Assembly (NCBI RefSeq): GCF_964063345.1
Contig: NZ_OZ061318.1
Coordinates: 1,364,001 to 1,428,000, forward strand
Direction: 5' to 3'
Length of the DNA stretch: 64,000 nucleotides
Origin: Pseudomonas lini
GTDB taxonomy: Bacteria; Pseudomonadota; Gammaproteobacteria; Pseudomonadales; Pseudomonadaceae
Shown: one piece after another, positions 1 to 9,190 of the stretch
Position numbering within the stretch: the first letter of the stretch is position 1
Layout: every line of letters starts with the position of its first letter
Position numbers and translations under genes: made by a program
The notes under the pieces: model-generated
Database searches by the model: none
What the model was told of the DNA's origin: nothing
Seen by the model: the letters and a program-made list of their open reading frames with translations, nothing else

Positions 1-708
1 ATCTTCCTTGGCCCAATAGGCTTCGAAATAGGCAAACGGCTGATCATCGAAACAACCGATCAGCGTCAAGGTGTGCGGATCCGCTTCGAGCTTGCTCAGG
101 TATTCGCGATGCTTCTGGAGACTGCCCTCCTCCTGCCAGAAACTCGCCACTCGCGGGCTGTTCTGCCAGCGGTTGAAACGCGCCAGGTCATGCTCGATTG
201 CTACCGTGCGCAGGGAGACCCACGCACCGAGCTGCGCATCGAAGCGTCGATACACCTCACCACGGGGTTTCACTGCACGCAATGGATGGCGCTTGCCGCC
301 GCTGATGACCATTTGCTGCGGATAGCTGCCGGTGCACGACTCACCCAGCCAAGGCTGGGGCAACTGCCAGAACAGCGTGCGTTCGCAGCGATACTGGCCG
401 GTGACGTCGGTCGCAATCAGCAACCCGCTGAGCAAGGCTTCAGTGGGCACGTCATCGAGATGCCAGGTCAGACGCTGACAAGCCACGTCACGCGCAAACA
501 GCCAATAGCAGGCCGCCCAGAAAGCCTGACCGTCAGGGCGGCCGAAGCGCTCCTCCAGCCGCAGATGCAACTCGGGCTCGCGGGTCAGTCGCAGTTCGAT
601 CAACGGTTGCCCTTGCAGGCTGAGACTCAGGCGGCTGGCGGTTTCATCGGCGACAAGACAGTTGCCTGACGGCAAGGCCAAGGTGGTCAGGTCATTCAGA
701 TTGAACAT
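1..708 (-). CDS. siderophore-type GNAT acetyltransferase (C-terminus outside window)
   Basis: The frame is open from an ATG at 708 to the window edge (236 codons). The last 80 residues seen (LARFNRWQNSPRVASFW, then LIGCFDDQPFAYFEAYWAKED) match the acetyltransferase fold of IucB/RhbD/PvdY-like enzymes, which acylate hydroxylated amines (hydroxylysine, hydroxyornithine) during hydroxamate siderophore synthesis. The N-terminal 150 residues form the less conserved part usual in this family. A PvdS-type promoter lies 40-63 bp upstream, which supports an iron-starvation role. The exact substrate cannot be read from the sequence, and the acetyl-CoA loop may continue beyond the window. Family call is fairly sure; substrate is inference. 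Confidence 0.75.
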   Translation of the reverse strand, partial: MFNLNDLTTLALPSGNCLVADETASRLSLSLQGQPLIELRLTREPELHLRLEERFGRPDGQAFWAACYWLFARDVACQRLTWHLDDVPTEALLSGLLIATDVTGQYRCERTLFWQLPQPWLGESCTGSYPQQMVISGGKRHPLRAVKPRGEVYRRFDAQLGAWVSLRTVAIEHDLARFNRWQNSPRVASFWQEEGSLQKHREYLSKLEADPHTLTLIGCFDDQPFAYFEAYWAKED

Positions 709-747
709 GGGGGGGCTCACGGTAATCGTCGACAGTTAACTGAGGGG

Positions 748-771
748 ACGTGAGCCAGGCTTGGAAATTTA
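748..771 (-). promoter_or_regulatory. PvdS-type iron-starvation (IS) promoter
   Basis: On the minus strand TAAAT (767-771) is followed by exactly 16 bases and then CGT (748-750). TAAAT-N16-CGT is the known -35/-10 signature of promoters read by the extracytoplasmic sigma factor PvdS. The start codon of the acetyltransferase is 40 bp downstream of the CGT, a normal leader length, and the site sits just past the terminator of the preceding minus-strand gene. Confidence 0.7.
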
Positions 772-774
772 ACG

Positions 775-808
775 AAAAACACCGCGAACCTTAACGAGCG
801 TTCGCGGT
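775..808 (-). terminator. Rho-independent terminator
   Basis: A 9-bp perfect stem (781-789 with 800-808, loop 790-799) is followed on the minus strand by GTTTTTC. It ends the minus-strand transcript of the gene at 857-1696 and insulates the IS promoter behind it. Confidence 0.75.
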
Positions 809-856
809 GGCATGCACAGCCTGGGTCAGTTCCAGGCCATTGAGGTTGCGCTGGCG

Positions 857-1696
857 TTAGATCGACCTGACCCAGATTTCGCGGAAGGCATAGTCATTCC
901 CGTTTCCGGTGGCGACATGGTTAACAATCTGCAACTCCATCTGCGACGCGCTCGCGGTAAAAGTGCCCTTGAGCGGCACCCAGGCTGTTGTCGGAATTTC
1001 CGTCGCGGGAGCAATGACTTGCTGTCCGCTATCGAGGGACAACACCGGAACTGCATAGCTGGTATTCCACCTGCGCACGGTCAACCCGAACTCATAGGAT
1101 CGCCCCACTTCCAGCCCCTGATAGGTCTTTTTCAACACCGTGCCGTCAGAGTTGTTGGTGTAGGTGTTGTCGAATAATACGTAGATATCCCCATCTTTGG
1201 TGATGGTGAGATCCCGTGGATCAGTCGCAGCGTCCCCCCTCATCCAGCCATTCCAGTTATTGGTGCCGTCTTTTTCCGAGAAGGTCGTTTTGTCCTCAAA
1301 AGGCACGCGAACCTCAAGACACAATGTCGGGAACAACACCGGACAAGCACAACTGCCTCCATCCAGCGCAGCCTGAAAAACAAACGCGAGATGGCTCCCG
1401 TCTTTCAGGTCTTGCAAGGACGCCCAGGCAATATTCCGACGCCAGCCTTCCGCGAACTCTTGTTGCGTGACGGGCTCGGCATCAGCCACTCGAAGCATCA
1501 CTGGCGAGCCATCGGCCTGTTGACCGCAGACATGCAACGTCGCCTTTTGATTGACCACCATGAACGGCCAACGCGCCACCTCGACCGTGACACCGGCCGA
1601 ATCATCAGGCTTTTTCAGAATGAGTACATCATCGATAGCTTGCGCCACCACAGGGGAGGGAACGCAGGAGAGAGAAACCAACGAGGGGTTTGACAT
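857..1696 (-). CDS. hypothetical protein with Ig-like and jelly-roll-like halves
   Basis: 279 aa, ATG at 1696 with AAGGA about 9 nt upstream. I do not recognise a named family. Residues about 22-110 (VLILKKPDDSAGVTVEVARWP, then SLQDLKDGSHLAFVFQAALDG) resemble the Ig-like repeats found in large Pseudomonas surface and insecticidal proteins. The C-terminal 150 residues are rich in Thr, Asn and aromatic residues with alternating hydrophobics, as in carbohydrate-binding beta-sandwiches (for example GRSYEFGLTVRRWNTSYAVP). There is no clear signal peptide or membrane segment. It stands alone with its own terminator. A lectin or toxin-module role is only a guess. Confidence 0.6.
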   Translation of the reverse strand: MSNPSLVSLSCVPSPVVAQAIDDVLILKKPDDSAGVTVEVARWPFMVVNQKATLHVCGQQADGSPVMLRVADAEPVTQQEFAEGWRRNIAWASLQDLKDGSHLAFVFQAALDGGSCACPVLFPTLCLEVRVPFEDKTTFSEKDGTNNWNGWMRGDAATDPRDLTITKDGDIYVLFDNTYTNNSDGTVLKKTYQGLEVGRSYEFGLTVRRWNTSYAVPVLSLDSGQQVIAPATEIPTTAWVPLKGTFTASASQMELQIVNHVATGNGNDYAFREIWVRSI

Positions 1697-1857
1697 GGCA
1701 GAAATCCTTTCTGGATGAGACCAACCCCTCCAAGGGGTCGGTGCAGGAAAGGAGCTAAGACGGCGAAACGTCTACTGTCAAATCTGAGACTAATCGAATA
1801 ACACGAAAGGCCGATGAATGGTCGTCTGCTTTCCCCAGATCTCAGAAACTGTCTCCG

Positions 1858-2652
1858 TCAGGGTTTGCCCACCGGCACCAGGGCAATTTTGTAGGGGTCG
1901 AAAATCTTCAGCATCTGGCCGTTGTTTCGCAGGCCTTGCAGCAACTTGCCGAATGCTTCGCCGGTAATCGGTGCCTGCGGGCGAATCAGCGCGTAATGGT
2001 GATAGACCTGATCGACGCGTTGCGATACCAGCAATTGCTCGCCGACTTTCTCGTTACGCAGCAGGTAATCGCTCAGGTAGGAACGTGTCACCAAGGCAAT
2101 GTCCGCTCGCCCACGCAGCACCATCAGCAAGTTGCTGTCATGGGAATAAGTCAGCGAGGCCTTGTATGTGTCGGCCAGATACTTGGGATCGGCATTGAAA
2201 TTGGCAAACTCGTAGTGATAGCCGCTGTACAGCGCCAGGCGCTTGCCCGCCAAATCCTTGAAGTAACTCTCATCGCGATCGGGTTTCTTCTGCGCGACGA
2301 ATATTTCTGCATCTTCCAGCCCCATGTCGACGAGGGTGTGCTGGATGTCCTTCCAGCCCCAGTCCGGGTTCTCGAAAATCGCCATATCGACCCGGCCTTC
2401 CTTGAAGTCGTTAAAACGTCGAGGAATCGAGGTGGGCACCAGCTCAAACTGATAGTCGGTTTGCAACTGATTCAGCGCTTCCACCAGTTGCGGCAACAGC
2501 CCGGTGTCGGCACCGGACTCCGGGCGCACGGTATAGGGTGGAAAATGCGCGGCACCGACCCGCACCAATTGTGCAGCCTGAGAAGGCAACACGCAGCACA
2601 CAGCAAGCACCGTCAGCAAAAGCCGCGACGCCGTTCGAATTGGTGAAGACAT
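1858..2652 (-). CDS. periplasmic solute-binding protein, family 3
   Basis: 264 aa. A signal peptide is plain (RTASRLLLTVLAVCCVLPSQA, cut near residue 27), then the bacterial family 3 solute-binding fold: VRVGAAHFPPYT at the start of lobe 1, the hinge region with FENPDWGWKDI, and LAGKRLALYSGYHYEF opening lobe 2. Such proteins bind amino acids or related small solutes in the periplasm. No permease or ATPase gene lies beside it, so it may serve a distant transporter or act as a sensor input, as lone members of this family often do. The ATG at 2652 is preferred to a TTG three bases earlier. Confidence 0.8.
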   Translation of the reverse strand: MSSPIRTASRLLLTVLAVCCVLPSQAAQLVRVGAAHFPPYTVRPESGADTGLLPQLVEALNQLQTDYQFELVPTSIPRRFNDFKEGRVDMAIFENPDWGWKDIQHTLVDMGLEDAEIFVAQKKPDRDESYFKDLAGKRLALYSGYHYEFANFNADPKYLADTYKASLTYSHDSNLLMVLRGRADIALVTRSYLSDYLLRNEKVGEQLLVSQRVDQVYHHYALIRPQAPITGEAFGKLLQGLRNNGQMLKIFDPYKIALVPVGKP

Positions 2653-2744
2653 CAAAAGAGCCCACTCCCCAAAAAAATACTCATCAATGCATACAAGCTA
2701 GGCGGTTTCGCCAACTTAGCCAGTTTCTTGCCGAGATAGACGGC

Positions 2745-3371
2745 TCACTGCCGTTCTGCAAGTACCAGAATCAACGCCTCATCAGCCAATTGATCGAGGC
2801 TCATGCTGCCATCGGCATGAAACCAGGTGGTGGTCCAGGACAACGCGCCCGTCAGGAAACGGCGGGTGATGAACACGTCGCCACGGATAAAACCGGCGTC
2901 CTTGGCTTCGCCCAACACCTGCAGCCAGATGTCTTCATAAATATCACGCAGCGCCAGAACCTGCGCCTGGCCTTCCGCTGACAGCGAACGCCACTCATAC
3001 ACCAGCACTGCCATGGCCTCGCCGCTGCCGCCCATGATCGACTGCAATTCGCACCGAATCAACGCCAGAACCCGCTCTCGCACACTGCCGGCCTCGGCCA
3101 GGGCTGCGCGCATTAACGCGGTGTTGTAGCGAATGGTCTCTTCCATCACTGCCCGCAGGATCTCGTCCTTGCTTTTGAAGTGATGAAAAATACTGCCTGA
3201 TTGAATACCCACCGCACTGGCCAGGTCACGCACGGTGGTGCGTTCATAACCTTTATGACGAAACAGGTGAGCGGCCACTTGCAGCAGTTTGCCGCGGGCG
3301 CTGTCCGGGTCGGTCAATTGGCCGCTGTCGACCAATTCGCGCATCACCCTCAGGGCTTTTTGCTCGTCCAC
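2745..3371 (-). CDS. atuR: TetR-family repressor of the atu genes
   Basis: 208 aa from a GTG with AGGAG 8 nt upstream; a longer TTG start at 3395 has no such site. The N-terminal helix-turn-helix ([21 protein letters not shown]) is typical TetR, followed by an all-helical ligand domain ending in [16 protein letters not shown]. It is divergent from atuA across 178 bp that hold two large palindromes. In P. aeruginosa AtuR represses the atu operon and is released by terpenoid intermediates; the same role is inferred from position and family. Confidence 0.88.
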   Translation of the reverse strand: MDEQKALRVMRELVDSGQLTDPDSARGKLLQVAAHLFRHKGYERTTVRDLASAVGIQSGSIFHHFKSKDEILRAVMEETIRYNTALMRAALAEAGSVRERVLALIRCELQSIMGGSGEAMAVLVYEWRSLSAEGQAQVLALRDIYEDIWLQVLGEAKDAGFIRGDVFITRRFLTGALSWTTTWFHADGSMSLDQLADEALILVLAERQ

Positions 3372-3459
3372 CCGTTCTCTCCTACAGTCGATCAATCAAT
3401 TGCGCCGCTGCCCGCTAAAACAGCGGGGTTGCGCGGGCAATTTAAGCTGGCGGGGGCGA

Positions 3460-3475
3460 CCAAGCAAGCGCTTGG
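3460..3475. promoter_or_regulatory. probable AtuR operator 1
   Basis: CCAAGCAAGCGCTTGG, a partial palindrome centred on AAGCGCTT, in the atuR-atuA intergenic region. Its exact reverse complement occurs again at 3503-3518. Size and placement suit a TetR dimer site; AtuR of P. aeruginosa is known to bind inverted repeats in the equivalent region. Confidence 0.7.
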
Positions 3476-3502
3476 GCAGAAGATATTTCAGTCGTTTACA
3501 AA

Positions 3503-3518
3503 CCAAGCGCTTGCTTGG
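3503..3518. promoter_or_regulatory. probable AtuR operator 2
   Basis: CCAAGCGCTTGCTTGG, the exact reverse complement of operator 1, starting 43 bp further on (about four helical turns). Together the two sites form a 59-bp inverted repeat with a 27-bp middle, ending 31 bp before the atuA start codon. Confidence 0.7.
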
Positions 3519-3549
3519 TAGTCTCGAAGCACTTCTGTCGGAGGTGGTT

Positions 3550-5352
3550 ATGGAATTGGCAGCGCCCAAAACAATCCGCATCGGTTGCGCCAGCGCATTC
3601 TGGGGCGACACTTCGACCGCCGCCGAGCAACTGGTGGAAGGCGGGCGGCTGGACTATCTGGTGTTCGATTATCTGGCCGAGATCACGATGTCGATCATGG
3701 CCGGGGCGCGGATGAAAGATCCGGGGGGCGGCTATGCCAGCGACTTCATCGAAGTGCTCAGTCCCCTCCTCAACCAGCTCGCGGAACAGAAGATCCGCGT
3801 CATCAGCAATGCCGGTGGCGTCAATCCACAGGCTTGCGCCGCTGCCCTGCAAGCGGCCTGTGACAAGGCCGGGGTCGCGCTGAAGATCGCCGTGCTATCG
3901 GGTGACGATTTGCAACCGCAGTTCAAACGCCTGAGCAGTCTTGGCCTCCATGAGATGTTCAATGGCACGGCCCTGCCGCCGCTATGCGTGTCGACCAACG
4001 CCTACCTCGGCGCGCCGGGCATCGTCGAAGCCCTGCGTCTGGGCGCCGACATTGTGATTACCGGGCGCGTGGTCGACAGCGCTGTGGTGAGCGCCGCGCT
4101 GGTGCATGAGTTCGGCTGGTCGTGGCACGACTACGACAAACTCGCCCAAGCTGCATTGGCCGGGCACCTTATTGAATGTGGCGCCCAATGCACCGGCGGC
4201 AATTTCACCGATTGGCGCGACGTGCCCGACTACGAACACATCGGTTTTCCGATCGTTGAAGTCGGCGCCGACGGCCAGTTTATCGTCAGCAAACCCGATG
4301 GTTCCGGCGGTCTGGTCTCGCCCCTGACGGTGGGCGAGCAGATGCTTTATGAAATCGGCGACCCGCAGGCCTATCTGCTGCCCGATGTGGTGTGCGATTT
4401 CAGTCAGGTCAAACTCGTGCAACAAGGCAAAAACGCGGTGCAGGTGCATGGCGCAAAAGGCTTGCCGCCGACCGATCAGTACAAGGTCAGCGCCACGTAT
4501 CCGGACGGTTTTCGCTGTACCGCCAGTTGCCTGATTGCCGGGATCGATGCCGTGGCCAAGGCCCGACGGGTCAGCCAGGCGATCATCAACAAGACCTCGG
4601 AAATCTTCAGCCAGCGTGGCTGGGCGCCCTACAGCGAAGTGAACATCGAACTGCTGGGCAGCGAAGCCACTTATGGCCCTCATGGCCAGCGCCAGGACAG
4701 CCGCGAAGTGGTGATCAAACTCGCCGTGCGCCACCCAAGCAAACAGGCCTTGATTCTGTTTTCCCGGGAAATCGCCCAGGCCGCCACCGGCATGGCGCCG
4801 GGGTTGACCGGGATTGTCGGCGGGCGGCCGACGGTGTACCCGCTGATCCGATTGTTTTCATTCCTGATCGACAAAACGGCCTGCACCCTGGAAATCGACC
4901 TCGCCGGTGAACGCCACCCGTGCGCCCTGCCCGCCCTCGATGTACTCGACCCGGATGACTTGCCGATACCGTTCGAGCCGCCCCAACCCACAGAACGCGC
5001 CGACGCCAGCGTAGCCCTGATCAAACTCGCCGTGGCGCGCTCCGGCGACAAGGGCAATCATAGCAATATCGGCGTGATGGCCCGCCATCCCGACTACCTG
5101 CCGTGGATCGCCGAAGCGCTGACACCCGAGGTGATGGTCGACTGGATGAGCCATGTCCTCGACCCGATCCACGGGCGTGTCGAACGCTGGTATTTACCCG
5201 GCACTCAGAGCTTTAATTTTCTTCTGGAGAACGCGCTCGGCGGCGGTGGTGTGGCCAGCCTGCGGATCGATCCGCAAGGCAAGGCGTTCGCCCAACAACT
5301 GCTGGAGATCCAGATTCCGGTGCCGCAGCGCATCGCCGATCAGGTCAACTAG
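3550..5352 (+). CDS. atuA: acyclic terpene utilization protein AtuA
   Basis: 600 aa from ATG 3550, which has GGAGGTGG just upstream; the frame is open further 5' but that stretch covers the operators and is not coding. Residues about 8-470 are the AtuA domain (DUF1446), beginning [20 protein letters not shown] and with [21 protein letters not shown]. The last 110 residues are the small AtuA-like C-terminal domain ([20 protein letters not shown]). AtuA is required for growth on citronellol and geraniol in P. aeruginosa, but its reaction is not settled. First gene of a six-gene run on the same strand with short gaps. Confidence 0.93.
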   Translation: MELAAPKTIRIGCASAFWGDTSTAAEQLVEGGRLDYLVFDYLAEITMSIMAGARMKDPGGGYASDFIEVLSPLLNQLAEQKIRVISNAGGVNPQACAAALQAACDKAGVALKIAVLSGDDLQPQFKRLSSLGLHEMFNGTALPPLCVSTNAYLGAPGIVEALRLGADIVITGRVVDSAVVSAALVHEFGWSWHDYDKLAQAALAGHLIECGAQCTGGNFTDWRDVPDYEHIGFPIVEVGADGQFIVSKPDGSGGLVSPLTVGEQMLYEIGDPQAYLLPDVVCDFSQVKLVQQGKNAVQVHGAKGLPPTDQYKVSATYPDGFRCTASCLIAGIDAVAKARRVSQAIINKTSEIFSQRGWAPYSEVNIELLGSEATYGPHGQRQDSREVVIKLAVRHPSKQALILFSREIAQAATGMAPGLTGIVGGRPTVYPLIRLFSFLIDKTACTLEIDLAGERHPCALPALDVLDPDDLPIPFEPPQPTERADASVALIKLAVARSGDKGNHSNIGVMARHPDYLPWIAEALTPEVMVDWMSHVLDPIHGRVERWYLPGTQSFNFLLENALGGGGVASLRIDPQGKAFAQQLLEIQIPVPQRIADQVN

Positions 5353-5364
5353 AGGACCGTCGCA

Positions 5365-6279
5365 ATGGCTTATGACTCGATTTACAAACCCGACCTGTTC
5401 GCCGGCCAAAACATCATCGTCACCGGGGGCGGCAGCGGCATCGGCCGTTGCACTGCCCACGAGCTCGCGGCCCTTGGCGCGCAGGTGCTGCTGGTGGGGC
5501 GAAATGTCGAAAAACTGAAAAAGGTCGCCGCTGAAATCACCGAAGACGGCGGTAAAGCCAGTTGGCAGGTCTGCGATATCCGCGATGAAGACGCCGTCAC
5601 GCAACTGGTCAGCGAACTGATCCGCAAACACGGGCCGATTCATGGGCTGGTCAACAATGCTGGCGGGCAGTATCCCTCGCCCCTGGCGTCGATCAATCAG
5701 AAAGGTTTCGAAACCATATTGCGCACTAACCTGGTGGGCGGTTTTCTGATGGCCCGTGAGGTGTTCAATCAGTCCATGAGCAAGCATGGCGGCGCCATCG
5801 TCAACATGCTCGCCGACATGTGGGGTGGCATGCCCGGCATGGGTCACTCGGGCGCGGCGCGCTCGGGCATGGACAACTTCACCAAGACTGCCGCGTTTGA
5901 ATGGGGCTATGCCGGCGTGCGGGTCAACGCCGTCGCGCCAGGCTGGGTCGCCTCCAGCGGCATGGACACTTACGAAGGCGCGTTCCGGGCCGTGATCCCG
6001 ACCTTGTGCGAACACGTGCCGCTCAAGCGCATCGGCACCGAATCGGAAATCAGCGCGGCGATTGTTTTCCTGCTCAGCCCGGCAGCCGCTTTTGTCAGCG
6101 GCAGCACGTTACGCATCGACGGTGCCGCCAGCCTCGGCGGGCGAGCCTGGCCGATGCACAAGGCGCAAAACAGCCATTCGTACAACGGCTTTCACCGCGC
6201 CTATTTACCCGAAGTACTCAGACCCGACGCGCTCAAACCAGACATATCCAAACCAGACGAGTTCAAGGACAAGGAGTAA
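5365..6279 (+). CDS. atuB: short-chain dehydrogenase AtuB
   Basis: 304 aa, Rossmann fold with TGGGSGIG at residues 20-27 and NNAGG further on, so NAD(P) dependent. The usual YxxxK active-site motif is replaced by HSGAAR; this is shared with the peroxisomal enoyl-CoA reductase-like branch of the family, so it is not evidence of decay. In the Atu pathway AtuB is thought to act on the oxidation of the terpene alcohol/aldehyde or its CoA ester. The C-terminus ends in an unusual charged tail built of repeated KPD/RPD units. It starts 12 bp after atuA and precedes atuC by 2 bp. Confidence 0.9.
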   Translation: MAYDSIYKPDLFAGQNIIVTGGGSGIGRCTAHELAALGAQVLLVGRNVEKLKKVAAEITEDGGKASWQVCDIRDEDAVTQLVSELIRKHGPIHGLVNNAGGQYPSPLASINQKGFETILRTNLVGGFLMAREVFNQSMSKHGGAIVNMLADMWGGMPGMGHSGAARSGMDNFTKTAAFEWGYAGVRVNAVAPGWVASSGMDTYEGAFRAVIPTLCEHVPLKRIGTESEISAAIVFLLSPAAAFVSGSTLRIDGAASLGGRAWPMHKAQNSHSYNGFHRAYLPEVLRPDALKPDISKPDEFKDKE

Positions 6280-6281
6280 CC

Positions 6282-7898
6282 ATGCCGGTCATCCAGTCCC
6301 AAGTCGACCCATTCAGCGAAGCGTTCGCCCGTAACCGGGCGGCCATGCTGGCCGGCATCAAGCAGGTCCGTCAGCTCGAACAGAACTTGCTGAGCAAAGC
6401 CGCCGAAGCCAAGCCCAGGTTCGACAAGCGCGGGCAACTGCTGCCCCGGGAGCGGCTTAACCTGCTGCTCGACCCCGGCGCGCCGTTCCTCGAACTGGCG
6501 AGCCTGGCCGGCTATAAGCTACACGACGACAAGGACGGCAGCTCGGCCGGCGGCGGTTTGATTGCCGGGATCGGTTACGTGTCCGGCGTGCGGGTATTGG
6601 TGGTGGCGAACAACAGCGCGATCAAGGGCGGAACCATTTCCCCCAGTGGTTTGAAAAAGTCTCTGCGCCTGCAACAGATCGCCATGGAAAACAAACTGCC
6701 GGTAATCACCCTCGCCGAAAGCGGCGGCGCCAACCTCAATTACGCGGCGGAGATTTTCGTCGAAGGCGCGCGCAGCTTTGCCAATCAGGCTCGGATGTCG
6801 GCCATGGGCTTGCCGCAAATCACCGTGGTCCATGGCTCGGCCACGGCGGGCGGCGCTTATCAGCCGGGGTTGTCGGATTACGTGGTGGTGGTGCGCGGCA
6901 AGGCCAAGCTGTTTCTCGCCGGGCCGCCGCTGCTCAAGGCCGCCACCGGTGAAGTCGCTACCGATGAAGAACTGGGCGGCGCCGAGATGCACGCGCAAAC
7001 CGCCGGCACCGCCGAATACCTGGCCGAGAACGATGCCGATGGCGTGCGCCAGGTGCGCGAGATCATGAGCCTGTTGCCGTGGAACGATCAGCTGCAATGG
7101 TTACCCGAACGTCGGTGGGAAGAACCGCTCTACTCCATCGACGAATTGCTGGGTCTGATCCCGGATGACCCGAAAAAACCCTATGACGTGCGTGAAATCA
7201 TCGCCCGGATTGCCGACGCTTCGAACTTCCTTGAATTCAAGGGCGAGTTCGACCAGCAAACAATCTGCGGGCATTTGCAGATTCAGGGTCGAGCCTGCGG
7301 CTTCATCGGCAACAACGGCCCGATTACGCCCAAAGGTGCGAGCAAGGCTGCACAGTTCATTCAGCTCTGCGACCAGAGCCAGACGCCCCTGCTGTTTTTC
7401 CACAACACCACCGGTTTCATGGTCGGCACCGAGTCGGAACAACAAGGGGTGATCAAGCACGGCGCGAAAATGATTCAAGCTGTGGCCAATGCGCGGGTGC
7501 CTAAATTGACGATCGTCGTCGGCGGTTCCTACGGCGCCGGCAACTACGCGATGTGCGGCCGTGGCCTCGACCCGCGCTTCATCTTCGCCTGGCCCAACAG
7601 CCGCACTGCGGTGATGGGTGGCGCTCAGGCCGGCAAAGTATTGCGGATCGTCACCGAAGCCAAACAGCTCAAGGATGGGTTAGTGCCCGACCCGAAAATG
7701 CTCGACATGCTGGAACAGGTCACCGCGCAGAAACTCGACAGCCAGTCCACCGCGCTGTATGGCAGCGCCAATCTGTGGGACGACGGGCTGATTGATCCGC
7801 GGGATACCCGCACGTTGCTCGGGTATTTGCTGGATATCTGCCATGAGGCCGAGGTTCGTTCGTTGCAATCCAATAGTTTTGGCGTCGCGAGGTTTTGA
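6282..7898 (+). CDS. atuC: geranyl-CoA carboxylase, carboxyltransferase subunit
   Basis: 538 aa from ATG 6282 with AAGGAG upstream; an open frame runs further 5' inside atuB and is a shadow. It has the two crotonase-like carboxyltransferase halves of acyl-CoA carboxylase beta subunits (LAESGGANLNYAAEIF, SATAGGAYQPGLSDYVV, then VVGGSYGAGNYAMCGRGLDP). With AtuF it carboxylates the gamma-methyl of cis-geranyl-CoA. Methylcrotonyl-CoA carboxylase (LiuB) is the close alternative by sequence alone, but the atu neighbourhood decides for AtuC. Confidence 0.92.
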   Translation: MPVIQSQVDPFSEAFARNRAAMLAGIKQVRQLEQNLLSKAAEAKPRFDKRGQLLPRERLNLLLDPGAPFLELASLAGYKLHDDKDGSSAGGGLIAGIGYVSGVRVLVVANNSAIKGGTISPSGLKKSLRLQQIAMENKLPVITLAESGGANLNYAAEIFVEGARSFANQARMSAMGLPQITVVHGSATAGGAYQPGLSDYVVVVRGKAKLFLAGPPLLKAATGEVATDEELGGAEMHAQTAGTAEYLAENDADGVRQVREIMSLLPWNDQLQWLPERRWEEPLYSIDELLGLIPDDPKKPYDVREIIARIADASNFLEFKGEFDQQTICGHLQIQGRACGFIGNNGPITPKGASKAAQFIQLCDQSQTPLLFFHNTTGFMVGTESEQQGVIKHGAKMIQAVANARVPKLTIVVGGSYGAGNYAMCGRGLDPRFIFAWPNSRTAVMGGAQAGKVLRIVTEAKQLKDGLVPDPKMLDMLEQVTAQKLDSQSTALYGSANLWDDGLIDPRDTRTLLGYLLDICHEAEVRSLQSNSFGVARF

Positions 7899-7900
7899 TT

Positions 7901-8008
7901 GATCGTTCCCACGCTCTGCGTGGGAATGCAGCCCGGGACGCACCGCGTCCCAACGGCGGACGCACCGCGTCCATAGAGGCGTTCCTTTGCTGCGCATGGG
8001 AACGATCG
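7901..8008. repeat. 108-bp intergenic palindromic repeat, copy 1
   Basis: The element runs from GATCGTTCCCACGCTCTGCG to GGGAACGATC, with an inner pair of GACGCACCGCGTCC units. A second copy lies at 48028-48134. The right arm here is degraded (TTGCTGCGCATGGGAACGATC) whereas the left arm is intact. It fills the gap between atuC and atuD. Confidence 0.75.
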
Positions 8009-8032
8009 GGTTCGTCAGGAGAACAATAAAAA

Positions 8033-9190
8033 ATGATCTTCACCCAGGAACACGAAGCACTGCGCCGTACCGTCCGCCAATTCGTCGATCACGAGATCAA
8101 TCCTCATGTCGATGAATGGGAAAAGGCTGGGCGTTTTCCGATCCATGAGATCTTCCGCAAGGCGGGTGACCTCGGTCTGCTGGGGATTTCCAAACCGGAA
8201 AAATTCGGCGGTATGGGCCTCGATTACAGCTATTCGATTGTGGCCGCCGAAGAGTTCGGCACCATTCATTGCGGCGGCATTCCGATGTCCATCGGCGTGC
8301 AGACCGACATGTGCACCCCGGCTCTGGCGCGTTTCGGCTCCGATGAGTTACGCGAAGAATTCCTCCGCCCCGCGATCACCGGCGAGCAGGTCGGCTGTAT
8401 CGGTGTCTCTGAAGTCGGTGCCGGCTCCGACGTGGCAGGTTTGAAAACCACGGCCCGCAAGGACGGCGACGACTACGTGATCAACGGCAGCAAGATGTGG
8501 ATCACCAACTCGCCGAGCGCCGACTTCATCTGCCTGCTGGCCAACACCTCGGACGACAAGCCGCACATCAACAAATCCCTGATCATGGTGCCGATGAACA
8601 GCCCCGGCATCAGCCTCAGCTCGCACCTGGACAAGCTCGGCATGCGCAGCTCGGAAACCGCCCAGATATTCTTCGACAACGTGCGCGTGCCGCAACGCAA
8701 CCGCATCGGCCACGAAGGCGCGGGGTTCATGATGCAGATGCTGCAGTTCCAGGAAGAACGGCTGTTCGGCGCGGCGAACATGATCAAAGGCCTGGAGTAC
8801 TGCGTCGACAGCACCATCGAGTACTGCAAGGAGCGCAAAACCTTCGGCAATGCGCTGATCGACAATCAGGTCATTCATTTCCGCCTGGCCGAACTGCAAA
8901 CCGAAATCGAATGCCTGCGGGCGCTGGTCTATCAGGCCACCGAGCAATACATCAAAGGCCAGGACGTCACTCGCTTGGCGTCCATGGCCAAACTCAAGGC
9001 CGGGCGACTGGGGCGGGAAGTCAGCGACAGTTGCCTGCAATATTGGGGCGGCATGGGCTTCATGTGGGACAACCCGGTGGCGCGGGCTTACCGCGACGTG
9101 CGGCTGGTGTCGATCGGCGGCGGTGCCGACGAAATCATGCTGGGGATCATCTGCAAACTCATGGGCATCCTGCCGGGGAAAAAGAAATGA
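8033..9190 (+). CDS. atuD: citronellyl-CoA dehydrogenase
   Basis: 385 aa FAD-dependent acyl-CoA dehydrogenase. Signatures are SEVGAGSDVAGLKTTA (FAD/substrate region), WITNSPSADFICLL, and the C-terminal YWGGMGFMWDNPVARAYRD with GGGADEIM in place of the more common GTSEI. In the Atu pathway it oxidises citronellyl-CoA to geranyl-CoA. Its stop overlaps the atuE start (ATGA), showing translational coupling. Confidence 0.92.
   Translation: MIFTQEHEALRRTVRQFVDHEINPHVDEWEKAGRFPIHEIFRKAGDLGLLGISKPEKFGGMGLDYSYSIVAAEEFGTIHCGGIPMSIGVQTDMCTPALARFGSDELREEFLRPAITGEQVGCIGVSEVGAGSDVAGLKTTARKDGDDYVINGSKMWITNSPSADFICLLANTSDDKPHINKSLIMVPMNSPGISLSSHLDKLGMRSSETAQIFFDNVRVPQRNRIGHEGAGFMMQMLQFQEERLFGAANMIKGLEYCVDSTIEYCKERKTFGNALIDNQVIHFRLAELQTEIECLRALVYQATEQYIKGQDVTRLASMAKLKAGRLGREVSDSCLQYWGGMGFMWDNPVARAYRDVRLVSIGGGADEIMLGIICKLMGILPGKKK

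Noticed and set aside
5810..5890. AtuB as a broken SDR because YxxxK is missing
   Set aside because: HSGAAR at this place is shared by a known branch of the family; the rest of the fold is intact.
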